Shown one piece after another: positions 8,549 through 17,860 of a DNA stretch of 64,000 nucleotides. Source of the stretch: Brevibacillus laterosporus LMG 15441. Lineage in GTDB: Bacteria; Bacillota; Bacilli; Brevibacillales; Brevibacillaceae. Numbering within the stretch: position 1 is the first letter of the stretch; the number at the start of each line of letters is the position of its first letter. The position numbers were made by a program, and so were the translations under genes. The DNA lies in assembly GCF_000219535.2 (NCBI RefSeq), contig NZ_CP007806.1:804501-868500 (forward strand), read 5' to 3'. Under the pieces are notes generated by a model. That model was not told where the DNA came from. It searched no databases and worked only from the letters and a program-made list of their open reading frames with translations.

Positions 8549-9550
8549 ATGAAAACAGTTAATCTAGTTTGCTATGGTGTACGAGATGTAGAGGTTGAAT
8601 TCTTTAAAAAACTAAACAAATTTAATTATAATTTAACACTAGTAACAGATTTAATGAATGATACGAATGTTGAGATGGCTAAGGGTGCAGATGCGGTTAT
8701 GGTTCGCGGTAATTGTAAGGCGACTCGCACGAATATCGAAAAATTAGCTAGCTACGGAGTAAAATATTTACTGACTAGAACAGTAGGGTTTAACCATATT
8801 GACCTACAAGCGGTGAAGGATTGCGGTATGAAAGCTGCTCGCGTACCAGCTTATTCTCCAAATGCGATTTCTGAATTAGCACTTACACTTGGCATGATGC
8901 TGATGCGCAATGCTTCTTATACAGCTAATAAAACAAAAGACAAAGACTTCACAGTTGATGCTTCTATGTTTAGTAAGGAGATTCGCAATTGCACAGTAGG
9001 TATCCTAGGTACCGGTAAAATTGGGTTAACAACTGCTAAATTATTCAAAGGCTTGGGAGCTCATGTAGTAGCATACGATGTGTTTGAAAATGAAGCGGCT
9101 AAAATCATTGTAGATTACCTACCTTTAGATGAAGTATTAGCAAAATCTGACTTGGTATCTGTACATGTTCCGTTCTTCAAGGATCAGAACTACAAAATGA
9201 TCAACGATGAGTTCCTTGCGAAAATGAAAGATCAAGCTGTGCTAATCAACACTTCTCGCGGTGAGTTGCAAGACAACGAAGCAATTCTACGAGCTTTAGA
9301 AACAAATAAACTAGCCGGATTTGGTACAGACGTATTCGAAAATGAATCTACTTTCTTCTTCAAAAACTTGAAGGATCAGGCTTTGCCTAATGAAACAATT
9401 GAAAAACTAATCAACATGTTCCCTCGTGTACTGGTAACACCGCATATCGGTTCTTACACAGACGAAGCGCTTACCAACATGGTAGAAATCTCTTATGAAA
9501 ACCTATATAGCTTCCTTACTCAGGGAAGATGTGATAACGAAGTAGCTTAA
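8549..9550 (+). CDS. ldhA: D-lactate dehydrogenase (D-2-hydroxyacid dehydrogenase family)
   Basis: 333 residues, the usual length. Reduces pyruvate to D-lactate with NADH, or acts on a related 2-hydroxy acid. Visible are the NAD-binding GILGTGKIGLTTAKLF (about residues 150-165), Arg in NTSRGELQDNEAI, the Glu of the catalytic relay in the FGTDVFENE region and His in VTPHIGSYTDEAL. VRGN and YSPNAISELAL are typical of D-LDH/D-HicDH rather than of phosphoglycerate dehydrogenase. Start ATG 8549 is preceded by GAGGGAGG. With the AEC gene upstream it may form a fermentation unit making and exporting D-lactate when NADH builds up, in line with the Rex-like boxes. D-hydroxyisocaproate dehydrogenase is the main alternative. 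Confidence 0.87.
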   Translation: MKTVNLVCYGVRDVEVEFFKKLNKFNYNLTLVTDLMNDTNVEMAKGADAVMVRGNCKATRTNIEKLASYGVKYLLTRTVGFNHIDLQAVKDCGMKAARVPAYSPNAISELALTLGMMLMRNASYTANKTKDKDFTVDASMFSKEIRNCTVGILGTGKIGLTTAKLFKGLGAHVVAYDVFENEAAKIIVDYLPLDEVLAKSDLVSVHVPFFKDQNYKMINDEFLAKMKDQAVLINTSRGELQDNEAILRALETNKLAGFGTDVFENESTFFFKNLKDQALPNETIEKLINMFPRVLVTPHIGSYTDEALTNMVEISYENLYSFLTQGRCDNEVA

Positions 9551-9580
9551 CAATTTGGCAAAGGAATAGTTCCTTTGGTA

Positions 9581-9623
9581 AACAGCCACCTTTCATCTAG
9601 TTAGAGAAAGGTGGCTGTTTTGA
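9581..9623. terminator. strong bidirectional terminator between ldhA and the YxeA-like gene
   Basis: 14-bp perfect arms AACAGCCACCTTTC and GAAAGGTGGCTGTT around an 11-base loop. T-rich on the + strand, and it also serves the convergent gene. Confidence 0.9.
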
Positions 9624-9638
9624 TTTGACTGATTTGTT

Positions 9639-9977
9639 CTATTGAATATGCAGTTGTTTCTGAGCCGGTTCGGGAATGTCCTTAATAGCCACGTTATCAA
9701 GTGTTATCACTTCACCTTGCTGGTTGATTGTGAATTTAACTAAAGAGCCCTCAGGTATTTTAGAATCTGCGATGTAAGTTAGGATTTTCTTATTGCCATC
9801 TTTATCATAGGTAGGGAGAGTATATTCCTTGCCTTTGTCGGTTAAGTCTTTACCTTCACTTAACATGGCAGCGTAAAATTCTGTTTCATGACCTAACACA
9901 TTGTATTGATCCCGTTCACAGCCCACCAAAGCCATACTTCCTAGTAACAGAATGATAAGGCCTAGATTCTTTTTCAA
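9639..9977 (-). CDS. yxeA: YxeA family (DUF1093) lipoprotein
   Basis: 112-residue small exported protein. The N-terminus has a lipoprotein leader ending in MALVGC, with the lipobox Cys about residue 20. The rest shows the YxeA pattern: YTLPTYDKDGNKKILTY, then a hydrophobic strand (SLVKFTINQQGEVITL) and a closing KDIPEPAQKQL. TTG at 9977 is preferred as start because AAAGGGTG lies 8 bases before it; a longer in-frame extension to 10034 lacks such a site. Function is unknown; YxeA proteins are often in envelope-stress regulons. It stands alone and converges on ldhA. Confidence 0.8.
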   Translation of the reverse strand: MKKNLGLIILLLGSMALVGCERDQYNVLGHETEFYAAMLSEGKDLTDKGKEYTLPTYDKDGNKKILTYIADSKIPEGSLVKFTINQQGEVITLDNVAIKDIPEPAQKQLHIQ

Positions 9978-10220
9978 TACAAACACACCCTTTCTATCGT
10001 TATCGATATGATGAAATCCCTTTATATACAACATTTCTGCAAAATCTTCTGCTTCAAGCGCTAGCTAAGTGGTGACTAGCTTACCAAATCAATAGGATAT
10101 TCAGCGTACAATCACGAAAGTTATACAAAACATACGAAATATTCATTTAATTGTCAACTTTTTTGACAGCTTAAAATGGAACAGCCAGCCTTAGGTTTAC
10201 CACAACTTTTCCTTAAGGTG

Positions 10221-10238
10221 GACATTCACCTGACATAC
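10221..10238 (+). promoter_or_regulatory. predicted response-regulator site A (GACAT direct repeat, 11-bp period)
   Basis: GACATTCACCTGACATAC. Two GACAT half-sites are 11 bp apart, as for OmpR-family regulators. It matches site B (13971-13988) in 15 of 18 positions. Confidence 0.6.
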
Positions 10239-10258
10239 TCCCTTAGTAAATTGATACT
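10230..10258 (+). promoter_or_regulatory. predicted promoter of the repeat-protein gene
   Basis: CTGACA, 17 bases, GATACT. The -35 overlaps the second GACAT half-site, the arrangement expected for activation. Confidence 0.5.
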
Positions 10259-10305
10259 TGTAAGAAGTTCTTCTTGCAAATCAACTATGAAGGAGATTGA
10301 TTCGA

Positions 10306-11385
10306 ATGAATAAAAAAGCATCGAAATGGATGATCGGAGCATTAGCTCTTGCAGTGTTTGCACCAACTGCTGCTTTTGCGGCAACTACTTCAAATGTAGA
10401 GACAACAAAAGTAGAACAAACCTTTCAAAAACGTGGACATTTTTCTCTAGAGGATAGACAAGCCAATCAGGAGGAATTAATGAAGATCATTAATAAATAC
10501 AATCCTGATCTAGCTGACGATTTCCAAAAGCTGTTTGATCAGCAGGAAAAAATGAAAGAAAAACGTCCTCAAATGGATGAAGAAACAAAGAATAAGCTAG
10601 ATGAAATTCGTGAACAGGTAAAGGATGGCTCATTAACGCAAGAGCAAGCCAAGGAAGAGATGGAAAAGCTTGGACTGAAAGGCTTTGATAAGGTTAAGAT
10701 GATCAAATTTAATAACTTAGATGAGGAAACAAAAAAGAAACTGGATGAAATTCAGGAACAAGTAAAAGCTGGAACATTAACGGAAGAGCAAGCAAAAGAG
10801 GAAATGGAAGAGCTAGGCATCAAGCAGCCTGTTCATAAAATCATCAAGCTAGACGAAGAAACGAAAAAGAAACTAGATGAAATTCGTGAACAAGTAAAAG
10901 CTGGAACATTAACAGAAGAACAAGCAAAAGAGGAAATGGAAGAGCTAGGCATCAAGCAGCCTGGTCATAAAATCGTCAAGTTTGACGAAGAAATGAAAAA
11001 TAAACTGGATGAAATTCGTGAGCAAGTGAAAGCTGGAACATTAACGGAAGAGCAAGCAAAAGAAGAGATGGAAAAACTGGGTGTCAAGAATGTGATCTAT
11101 AAAGACATCAAACTTGACGATGAAACCAAGCAAAAACTAGATGAAATCCAAGAGCAAGTAAAAGCTGGAACATTAACGAAAGAACAAGCAAAAGAAGAGA
11201 TGGAAAAACTAGGTATCAAGCGTTTTGGTCATGAAGGAAAAGAGAATATCATGGAACAGATCAAAGCAGCCGCTGATGCAGATGATGCTGATACCGTAAA
11301 CAAACTACTACAAGAGTGGTTAGAAAAAATGCAAAACAAGAAAAATCCAAAAGCAGAGGCAGAGTCTGAAGCAAAGGATGAGTAG
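10306..11385 (+). CDS. secreted protein with five 44-residue helical repeats
   Basis: 359 residues. Signal peptide about residues 1-25 (hydrophobic core, then AAFA), a short region, then five near-identical 44-residue repeats (first copy 48) at residues 91-314 with core LDEIREQVKAGTLTEEQAKEEMEELGIK. An acidic/lysine-rich tail ends in EAESEAKDE. The units are highly charged and predicted helical. No anchor or enzyme motif is seen. TTG 10297 is 1 base after the Shine-Dalgarno GAAGGAG, so ATG 10306 is chosen. It lies next to the OmpR-type two-component genes and has the same putative operator as the efflux operon beyond them. It may be an extracytoplasmic binding or envelope-protective protein of that regulon. 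Not a recognised named family. Confidence 0.8.
   Translation: MNKKASKWMIGALALAVFAPTAAFAATTSNVETTKVEQTFQKRGHFSLEDRQANQEELMKIINKYNPDLADDFQKLFDQQEKMKEKRPQMDEETKNKLDEIREQVKDGSLTQEQAKEEMEKLGLKGFDKVKMIKFNNLDEETKKKLDEIQEQVKAGTLTEEQAKEEMEELGIKQPVHKIIKLDEETKKKLDEIREQVKAGTLTEEQAKEEMEELGIKQPGHKIVKFDEEMKNKLDEIREQVKAGTLTEEQAKEEMEKLGVKNVIYKDIKLDDETKQKLDEIQEQVKAGTLTKEQAKEEMEKLGIKRFGHEGKENIMEQIKAAADADDADTVNKLLQEWLEKMQNKKNPKAEAESEAKDE
10576..11247 (+). repeat. five in-frame direct repeats of 132-144 bp
   Basis: Encode the 44-residue units (first 48). Neighbouring copies 2 and 3 are nearly identical in DNA over about 100 bases, so copy number may vary between strains by recombination. Confidence 0.9.
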
Positions 11386-11718
11386 TTGAAATAGAAAGTA
11401 GTAAAAAAGCTAGTGGCTACTATTACGGCAATTAGTAAGCTGCTAGTGAGTATAAAGGCAAGCTAAAAAACGGCAGTAGTATCCGACAAAGTAGCAGTAA
11501 GAATGCGGCAAAAAGTAGTATCCTCATGTTTATAGTACCCTCCCACTTTCGATATAATGCGTGATGATTGGCATGGCTTTCCTGAATTTACAGGAAGGCC
11601 ATGCCTGTGTGTAGTTTTTTATGCATGAATTGCCAAAACATACCCTCTTTTCCTTTCGGGATGTTTTTCGTATTCTTTTGATAAAGCCCTAGCCTCATAT
11701 ACTGGAAGGGAGCAACTT
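11386..11718. other. intergenic region with a large terminator hairpin
   Basis: No gene seen. The first 150 bases are rich in short GGCA/GTAGTA words (GTAGTATCC occurs twice), followed by the terminator at 11570-11620. Confidence 0.5.
11570..11620 (+). terminator. intrinsic terminator after the repeat-protein gene
   Basis: 15-bp arms GGCATGGCTTTCCTG and CAGGAAGGCCATGCC around AATTTA, with six T beginning about nine bases after the stem. Confidence 0.75.
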
Positions 11719-12405
11719 ATGCAAACAATTGTAATCGTAGAAGATGAAGTACCGATCTCTCGGGTTCTACAGGTATATTTAGAAAAAGCGGGATATCAGG
11801 TAGAGCTTGCCTTTGATGGTGAAGAAGCGATACATACATTTGAGCGTGTGGCACCTTCCCTGGTTTTATTGGACGTCATGCTACCAGGGCAGAGTGGATG
11901 GAAGGTTTTAGAGCATATTCGTACCAAAAGTAGCTGTCCTGTCATCATGCTGACAGCGTTGGGTCAACTGGATCAAAAGATAAATGGGCTAAATCAGGGG
12001 GCAGACGATTATATTACCAAGCCTTTTATTGGTGAGGAGGTCGTAGCACGTGTCAATGCCGTTTTACGCCGCTCCTTACTGGTCATGGGTGACTGCCAAA
12101 CTCGAATTTTTGGAAGTTTAAAAGTAGATTATCGAGCCCATTCTGTCACCTTGCACGGTATTGATCTTACTTTTACGCCACGTGATCTTTCTCTGTTTTT
12201 ATTTTTAGCACAGCATCCCAATCAGACCTTTACTAGAGAGCAATTAATCGAGCAGGTTTGGGGGATGGACTATGAGGGCAGTGATCGTGCTGTCGATCTT
12301 GCAGTGAAGCGTATCCGTAGAACCCTGCAAAATTGGCCAACCGATGAAGGAGAAATTCGTACACTACGAGGATTGGGGTATCAGTTCTGTGTCAATGAAA
12401 AATAA
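11719..12405 (+). CDS. OmpR/PhoB-family response regulator
   Basis: 228 residues. Receiver domain with acidic pocket VEDE at residues 7-10, phosphoacceptor Asp52 in VLLDVMLPG, Thr in MLTALG and Lys in TKPF. C-terminal winged helix (Trans_reg_C) with LTFTPRDLSLFLFLAQHPNQ and the recognition-helix region SDRAVDLAVKRIRRTL. Its gene overlaps the kinase gene by 11 bp. Nearly the same GACAT direct repeat stands before the repeat-protein gene upstream and the efflux operon downstream, so these are the likely targets. The signal is unknown; an antimicrobial or envelope stress is plausible because the downstream operon encodes a MacAB-like pump. Confidence 0.93.
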   Translation: MQTIVIVEDEVPISRVLQVYLEKAGYQVELAFDGEEAIHTFERVAPSLVLLDVMLPGQSGWKVLEHIRTKSSCPVIMLTALGQLDQKINGLNQGADDYITKPFIGEEVVARVNAVLRRSLLVMGDCQTRIFGSLKVDYRAHSVTLHGIDLTFTPRDLSLFLFLAQHPNQTFTREQLIEQVWGMDYEGSDRAVDLAVKRIRRTLQNWPTDEGEIRTLRGLGYQFCVNEK

Positions 12406-13801
12406 AGAGCGGAAAACGTTATTAACCTATTGGACAACTCGTTATGTATTAACCTTATGCGTTGGTCTTGTTGTCATTGGACTTTTCTCTAGCATGTGGA
12501 TAAGCTACAATGAAACGCAAAAAAGGCTAGATGTCATGAGATACATGGCTGTGGAGATGTCGGAACAAATTGTATCAGCAGACGGGACGACGATTTTGAT
12601 ACCTGCTTTCCTGCCACGATTGGTAGAGAATCGCCAACGCTTCATGGGTGGATTTAAGCCCATGGTTATGATATTAGATGCACACAAGCAGATTATCTTT
12701 GGAAAATCAAATCGATTTGTTGACGATATCCTCCGCCGAATCTCTCCAGATTGGGAAGAAGATCAGGTCGTGCAAGAAATACAGACGCGCTCAGGAGATA
12801 CTGCCATTTTTCTTACCCAGAAGATAGAGGAGAATGGTCAAACACTGGGGTGGGTATTTCTCTTCTCGCCGAAAAAAGAGATGGATCGCAGCATAGAGAC
12901 GTTGCAACAATTATGCATTATGCTAACAAGTCTTGGACTATTAGGCTGGATTGTGATTTATTATCTAACAAAAAAATTATCGGAGCCCGTGAAGGAAGTA
13001 GCGGATGCCGCTAAACAGATTGTGACGGGACACTATGATATTGAACTGAAGAAGGATATCAAGGAAAAGGAAATCTATGAACTAATTCATTCGTTTAAAG
13101 ATATGGCTGATCGACTACGGCAGTTAGAATTGATGCGAACGGAGCTATTGGCTGGAGTTACCCATGAGCTGAAAACACCCGTTACCTCTATCAGTGGGCT
13201 GTTACAAGCGGTTAAAGATGATGTGGTGACCGGTGAGGTAGCCAAAGAGTTTCTGGAGATTTGCTCCAAAGAAATTGTGCGCTTACAAAAAATGGTGGAA
13301 GATTTATTAGATTTTAACTCATTTGCAGTAGGAGATATTAAAGTTAACAAACAACCACAGAACATGAATCATCTGGTGCAGGAAATTACGCATCAATGGT
13401 TGATTGGGCAAGATGAGAATACGCTTGTTCTACAGACGAATATTTCTGAACAAGAAGTATGGATTGACACCGACCCGCTACGTATACAGCAAATTTTATA
13501 TAACCTATTAAATAACGCAAAACAAGCAACAGGATTAAACGCAATGATACAGGTAACTCTATTACAGCAAGATGACGTTCTTCAAATTTGTGTTCAAGAT
13601 AATGGTGTCGGCATTCCAGAAACAGAAAAGGAATATATTTTTGAGCGATTTTATCGCGGAGAAGAGAAGAAGCACAAGGTTAGAGGGCTTGGATTAGGAT
13701 TACCCTTTAGTAAAATGATGGCAAAGGCACTGGGTGGCGATCTTGAATTGATAGAGAGTGTTCAGGAAAAGACCATTTTTACGTTGTCGTTAACCAAATG
13801 A
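12395..13801 (+). CDS. sensor histidine kinase (HAMP/HisKA/HATPase)
   Basis: 468 residues from ATG 12395, which lies inside the end of the regulator gene and is probably translated by coupling; no strong Shine-Dalgarno is seen. TM1 about residues 15-38, an extracytoplasmic loop of about 140 residues, TM2 about 180-200 (LGLLGWIVIYYL), HAMP, HisKA with AGVTHELKTPVTS (His257), then HATPase with NLLNNAKQAT, DNGVGIPE and GLGLGLPFSK. A complete classical kinase, paired with the OmpR-type regulator. The extended frame back to 12344 is unlikely because it would overlap the regulator by 62 bp. Confidence 0.92.
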   Translation: MKNKERKTLLTYWTTRYVLTLCVGLVVIGLFSSMWISYNETQKRLDVMRYMAVEMSEQIVSADGTTILIPAFLPRLVENRQRFMGGFKPMVMILDAHKQIIFGKSNRFVDDILRRISPDWEEDQVVQEIQTRSGDTAIFLTQKIEENGQTLGWVFLFSPKKEMDRSIETLQQLCIMLTSLGLLGWIVIYYLTKKLSEPVKEVADAAKQIVTGHYDIELKKDIKEKEIYELIHSFKDMADRLRQLELMRTELLAGVTHELKTPVTSISGLLQAVKDDVVTGEVAKEFLEICSKEIVRLQKMVEDLLDFNSFAVGDIKVNKQPQNMNHLVQEITHQWLIGQDENTLVLQTNISEQEVWIDTDPLRIQQILYNLLNNAKQATGLNAMIQVTLLQQDDVLQICVQDNGVGIPETEKEYIFERFYRGEEKKHKVRGLGLGLPFSKMMAKALGGDLELIESVQEKTIFTLSLTK

Positions 13802-13848
13802 GGAACATCAAAAAGATTATCCACAGATAAATAAAAACATTCTATAGA

Positions 13849-13897
13849 AGTTGTCCATAATTACTGATTTCAAAGGTAGCTGTGGACAACTTTTTTT
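13849..13897 (+). terminator. intrinsic terminator after the two-component system
   Basis: GTTGTCCA and TGGACAAC arms with a wide loop, followed by seven T. Confidence 0.75.
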
Positions 13898-13970
13898 AAT
13901 AGTCCTTTTGCTATCTTGTAAAGGTTTCCTTTCCTTTGCCCCCATTTTTCACCAAGTTTCCCACAAGACA

Positions 13971-13988
13971 GACATCTAGCTGACATAC
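13971..13988 (+). promoter_or_regulatory. predicted response-regulator site B (GACAT direct repeat, 11-bp period)
   Basis: GACATCTAGCTGACATAC. Same architecture and 15 of 18 bases as site A; the second half-site again overlaps a CTGACA that could serve as -35. A palindrome GAACT-N7-AGTTC lies just downstream (13992-14008). Confidence 0.6.
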
Positions 13989-14056
13989 AGCGAACTTATA
14001 GTTAGTTCATCACGAATGCGGTTTACAAAATAAACGATTTTTTGGGGGAAATCTCA

Positions 14057-15652
14057 ATGCTTGGAAGCACAACGAGGACATCATTTTTAAGTAGAATGGG
14101 AAAAAAGAAAAGAAGGGTCATCATGGGAGCAGTAGCGATAGCCTTACTGTGCGGAACGGGTGTTTTTGCCTATAGTAAGCTGCTATCTCCTTCACGTGCA
14201 GCTTCGATTATGCAGACAATCCAAGTCCAGCGAGGGGATGTGTCGGAGGTAATTACTGCTTCAGGAACCGTACAAGCTGCACAGCAGGTGACAGTTAACT
14301 TTCCGAGTGGTGATCAGTCCGTAACAGCAATCAACGTTAAAATAGGTGATACTGTTAAAGCAGGGCAGGTACTAGCTACAATGGATCAATCCGATGCTTT
14401 GATGCAAATAAAGATTGCAGAAGCTAACCTCTTATCAGCTAAGGCAGGTTTAGCGGAAAAAATGCAGGCAAAGGATGAAAATGAAATTGTAGTACTACAG
14501 TCAAATGTAACAAAAGCAAAAGCAGCATTAGAATCTGCTAAGAAAAATTATGACAATCAAAAGGCCCTGATCCAACAAGAGAAAGCGAGCGATGCCTTAC
14601 AAGAGGCTCAAAAAAATCTGGAGACGCAAAAAAAATTATACGAAGCCGGCGCTATTTCCAAAAGTGAATTAGATCAGGCGCAAAATAGTTTGAATCAGTC
14701 AGAAGCTGAATACAAAACAGCCAACATGCAGCATAGTCAGACAGTAGACCAAAGTAATAATAATATTGCCCAAGCACAGGCTGCTTACGATTCTGCGCTA
14801 GCTCAATTTAATCAAGCTAAGGCTCCAGTCCAAGAGTCTTCCTTACAAGCCGCAAAAGCATCAGTTACTCAAGCTGAGGTACAACTGCAACAACAACAGC
14901 AGAATTTAGAAAAGCTAACCTTAAAAGCACCAATGGATGGTGTTATTTTACAGGTGAACGGGCAGGTAGGAGAAGCGGCAAGCTCTCCCTTTTTGATGAT
15001 GGACAATTCGAATTCTGAACAGTTGGGAGTAATGGCCCAGATTAGTCAGAACGATATCGGTAAAATCAAGCAGGGGATGGAAGCTACTTTTACGATTGGA
15101 ACCTACAATAATAAAAAATTTCAAGGAAAAGTAGAAACAGTGTACCCAGAAGGGAGTACAGAATCAGGTGTGACAACCTATAAAGTACTTCTTACTGTCG
15201 AAAATAAAGAAGGATTGTTAAAGCCAGGCATGACGCTCCAGACAACAATTCATGCAGGGGCACAAAAGAATGTGCTCTATGTTCCAATTACTGCTTTGCG
15301 CGAACAAGGCGGGAAAACTGGAGTTTTGGTAAAAGGAAAAGATGGTGCTAGTACAGATACGGAAACACAAGCCGATTCAAAAGGCAAATCGCGTGACAAA
15401 GGGCAAACTGTATCAGGTTTTCAATTTAAGGAAGTAACGACTGGACTAATAGGCTCAGATCGCGTTGAAATTACGTCTGGACTTGAGGAAGGAGATCAAA
15501 TCCTTTTAACTATGCAGGTAGCTAACAGCTCCTCGAATAGTCGTCAAATGGGTCAGGGGCCAATGTCGTCAGGTATGGGTGGTATGCCTGTAATGGGAGG
15601 AGGTATGCCAAGTGGCGGAGCTGGTTTCCAAGGTGGGGCAAGAGCAAGATAA
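14057..15652 (+). CDS. MacA/HlyD-type efflux adaptor (membrane fusion protein)
   Basis: 531 residues. One N-terminal TM (about residues 22-40), a biotinyl-lipoyl half ([18 protein letters not shown]), a long glutamine/alanine-rich coiled-coil hairpin (about 110-270), the second lipoyl half ([16 protein letters not shown]) and beta-barrel/MP domains. The tail is unusual, rich in glycine and methionine ([16 protein letters not shown]). It links the ABC exporter encoded next to its extracellular side. TTG 14042 overlaps the Shine-Dalgarno GGGGG (14044-14048); ATG 14057 is 8 bases away. First gene of a three-gene operon likely controlled by the OmpR-type system upstream. Homologues in Firmicutes (B. 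subtilis YknX) protect against toxic peptides. Confidence 0.9.
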   Translation: MLGSTTRTSFLSRMGKKKRRVIMGAVAIALLCGTGVFAYSKLLSPSRAASIMQTIQVQRGDVSEVITASGTVQAAQQVTVNFPSGDQSVTAINVKIGDTVKAGQVLATMDQSDALMQIKIAEANLLSAKAGLAEKMQAKDENEIVVLQSNVTKAKAALESAKKNYDNQKALIQQEKASDALQEAQKNLETQKKLYEAGAISKSELDQAQNSLNQSEAEYKTANMQHSQTVDQSNNNIAQAQAAYDSALAQFNQAKAPVQESSLQAAKASVTQAEVQLQQQQQNLEKLTLKAPMDGVILQVNGQVGEAASSPFLMMDNSNSEQLGVMAQISQNDIGKIKQGMEATFTIGTYNNKKFQGKVETVYPEGSTESGVTTYKVLLTVENKEGLLKPGMTLQTTIHAGAQKNVLYVPITALREQGGKTGVLVKGKDGASTDTETQADSKGKSRDKGQTVSGFQFKEVTTGLIGSDRVEITSGLEEGDQILLTMQVANSSSNSRQMGQGPMSSGMGGMPVMGGGMPSGGAGFQGGARAR

Positions 15653-16376
15653 TGCTAGAGCTGTAATTCGGATTGCAGATGTGAAAAAGAAGTATGTGAT
15701 TGGAGATCAAGAAATACATGCCCTGCGAGGAGTAAATCTTAGCATTGAAGAAGGGGATTTTGTAGCCATTATGGGGCCTTCAGGATCAGGTAAATCTACT
15801 ATGATGAACATGATAGGTTGCTTGGATCTGCCTTCAAGTGGAACCTTTTATCTCGATGGCTATCCTGTTTCGGAGGCAGAGGATGAAGAGCTAGCTAAAA
15901 TTCGGAACCAAAAAATAGGTTTTGTTTTTCAAAATTTTAATTTGATTCCGCGTACTCCCGCAGTGGAAAATGTGGAGCTTCCACTTTTATATGCAGGTGT
16001 AGATGCTAAACAAAGACGACAGCGAGCTATTGATTCCCTACATAGAGTCGGACTTGGCAATCGGTTATATAACAAACCAAATGAGTTATCAGGTGGGCAG
16101 CAGCAACGTGTTTCTATTGCGCGTGCCTTGGTTAATGAACCTGTGATTATTTTGGCGGATGAGCCTACAGGTGCCCTTGATACGAAAACAAGTCAAGAGA
16201 TCATGGGAATTTTTCAACAATTAAATAATGAAGGGAAAACGGTTATTTTAGTCACTCATGAACCAGATATTGCTGAATATGCTAAGCGAGTTATCCATTT
16301 CCGTGACGGACAGATCGTAGCTAATGAGGTAATTCAAGAGCGAAGAATAGCGAATTCCGAGGAAGTGGTGTTATGA
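15612..16376 (+). CDS. ABC transporter ATP-binding protein, MacB/LolD type
   Basis: 254 residues. Walker [11 protein letters not shown]-loop FQNFN, signature LSGGQQQR, Walker [14 protein letters not shown] and switch His in LVTHEPD. It belongs to the MacB/YknY/LolD group of ATPases that work with FtsX-like permeases. GTG 15612 has GGGAGGAGG (15595-15603) 8 bases upstream and starts 41 bp before the adaptor stop. The same DNA encodes the glycine-rich end of the adaptor, so the Shine-Dalgarno doubles as Gly codons. The stop overlaps the permease start (ATGA). Confidence 0.93.
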   Translation: MAELVSKVGQEQDNARAVIRIADVKKKYVIGDQEIHALRGVNLSIEEGDFVAIMGPSGSGKSTMMNMIGCLDLPSSGTFYLDGYPVSEAEDEELAKIRNQKIGFVFQNFNLIPRTPAVENVELPLLYAGVDAKQRRQRAIDSLHRVGLGNRLYNKPNELSGGQQQRVSIARALVNEPVIILADEPTGALDTKTSQEIMGIFQQLNNEGKTVILVTHEPDIAEYAKRVIHFRDGQIVANEVIQERRIANSEEVVL

Positions 16377-17584
16377 ATTATTGGGAAGCTATGCGCGTAT
16401 CACTGCGGAGTGTCACAGCTAATAAGCTTAGGTCTTTTCTAACCATGCTAGGTATTATGATCGGCGTATCTGCTGTGATCGCAATGGTAGCGATTGGAGA
16501 AGGAGCAAAAGCTAGTGTAGCCAATCAAATTAACGGGTTAGGGAGTAATCTGTTGATTATCTCGGCAGGGCAAGCAAGGCAAGGTGGCATTAGCTTGGGG
16601 GCAGGCTCGCTTTCACTTAGTCTAGAGGATGCTGCAGCCCTTCAACAAAAGGATTCGATAGCAGATGTTACCCCTGCGGTTAGCACCCGCGCCCAATTGG
16701 TGTATCAGAATAGTAACTATTTATCCAGTTTGGAGGGCACGACGGAAGCTTTTCCACAGGTACGAAACGTTAGCTTGCAAGAGGGACGATTTTTTACTAG
16801 CTTTGAGGTAAGCGAGCAGGCAAATGTGGCGGTTATCGGTCCAGAGATCGTCACCAATCTCTTTGCTAACTCCAATGAAAGTCCTATTGGCAAAACGATT
16901 GAAATTAATCGTATTCCATTTACAGTGGTTGGTATTTTAAAAAGCCAAGGAAGCTCCGGCATGACTAATAACGATGATAAGGTAATGATTCCAATTACTA
17001 CGGCGATGGAGCGTCTAGGACAAAGCAGCATTCGCACGATTTATGCCTCGGCAACATCAGCAGATGAAATGTTTCAGGCTCAGTTTGATATTCAACAAAC
17101 CTTGCGATCTCAGCATAAGCTAATGCCTAGCCAAGAAAATGATTTTACCATAAGCTCTCAATCAGATATTTTGGAAACAGCGCAAAGCGTAACCAGCGTA
17201 ATGACAACATTGCTATCGGGAATTGCTGCGATTTCTTTAGTGGTAGGCGGCATCGGTATTATGAACATCATGCTGGTCTCCGTAACAGAGCGTACTCGTG
17301 AGATTGGGATTCGCAAGGCCATTGGAGCAACTAAGACGGCGATTATGCAACAATTTTTGATTGAATCAGTTACGCTGAGTATCTTGGGTGGGTTCATTGG
17401 GATTGTGCTGGGAGTTGGAGCGGCTTGGGTCGTGAACAAGCTGGGAGGAGTGGAGATTGCCATTACAATAACTCCCATGCTGTATGCCTTTTTATCATCC
17501 TTATTGGTAGGTGTGGTATTCGGCGTGTATCCTGCAAAAAAGGCCGCAGAGATGAAGCCAATTGATGCATTGCGATATGAATAG
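16373..17584 (+). CDS. MacB-like ABC transporter permease
   Basis: 403 residues. N-terminal TM in the [25 protein letters not shown] block, a MacB_PCD extracytoplasmic domain of about 220 residues, then three TMs of the FtsX domain with [19 protein letters not shown] and a closing [22 protein letters not shown]. These are hallmarks of MacB/YknZ permeases, which use ATP to drive an adaptor-linked mechanotransmission cycle rather than carry substrate through the membrane. Translationally coupled to the ATPase gene (ATGA overlap). The operon encodes a complete tripartite-like pump without an outer-membrane channel; a TolC-family gene exists elsewhere in the window (55003). Confidence 0.93.
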   Translation: MNYWEAMRVSLRSVTANKLRSFLTMLGIMIGVSAVIAMVAIGEGAKASVANQINGLGSNLLIISAGQARQGGISLGAGSLSLSLEDAAALQQKDSIADVTPAVSTRAQLVYQNSNYLSSLEGTTEAFPQVRNVSLQEGRFFTSFEVSEQANVAVIGPEIVTNLFANSNESPIGKTIEINRIPFTVVGILKSQGSSGMTNNDDKVMIPITTAMERLGQSSIRTIYASATSADEMFQAQFDIQQTLRSQHKLMPSQENDFTISSQSDILETAQSVTSVMTTLLSGIAAISLVVGGIGIMNIMLVSVTERTREIGIRKAIGATKTAIMQQFLIESVTLSILGGFIGIVLGVGAAWVVNKLGGVEIAITITPMLYAFLSSLLVGVVFGVYPAKKAAEMKPIDALRYE

Positions 17585-17650
17585 AAATACATGTGTTCTA
17601 CTATAATTGAAGCGTAAAAAAGAAGATCTGTCATTTATGTTAATGTGAAG

Positions 17651-17707
17651 ATAGGAAAAGCCTTTTATTCCTGGTTTTGCCAACAGGAGTAAAGGGCTTT
17701 TTCCTAT
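17651..17707 (+). terminator. long-stem terminator after the efflux operon
   Basis: Arms ATAGGAAAAGCC...CCTG and CAGG...GGCTTTTTCCTAT fold into an imperfect stem of more than 20 bp with a T-run inside the descending arm. Confidence 0.75.
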
Positions 17708-17860
17708 ATAATGATTTAGTTAGATATAAGTGAAACCTTTTCTCATTTATTCTGTATTAATTAGTATGAAGTTACTATGTACCGCCAAAGATGAGAGAGT
17801 ATATTTGCATGATTGGTAGAAGCTATTTTTACCATAAGAAAGGAGTCCCTTTAGGGATAG

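Larger units (their letters stand above)
9978..10305. other. divergent intergenic region between the YxeA-like gene and the repeat-protein gene
   Basis: No gene seen. It holds TGTCAA-N5-TTGACA near 10152 and, at 10221-10258, the regulator site and promoter described separately. Confidence 0.5.

Noticed and set aside
12344-12394. Longer N-terminus for the OmpR-type kinase
   Set aside because: Would overlap the response regulator by 62 bp, while ATG 12395 gives a normal start just inside the regulator end.
13818-13826. Perfect DnaA box TTATCCACA after the OmpR-type kinase gene
   Set aside because: A single 9-base match with no cluster, no dnaA/dnaN genes and no AT-rich unwinding element; expected by chance in a genome.
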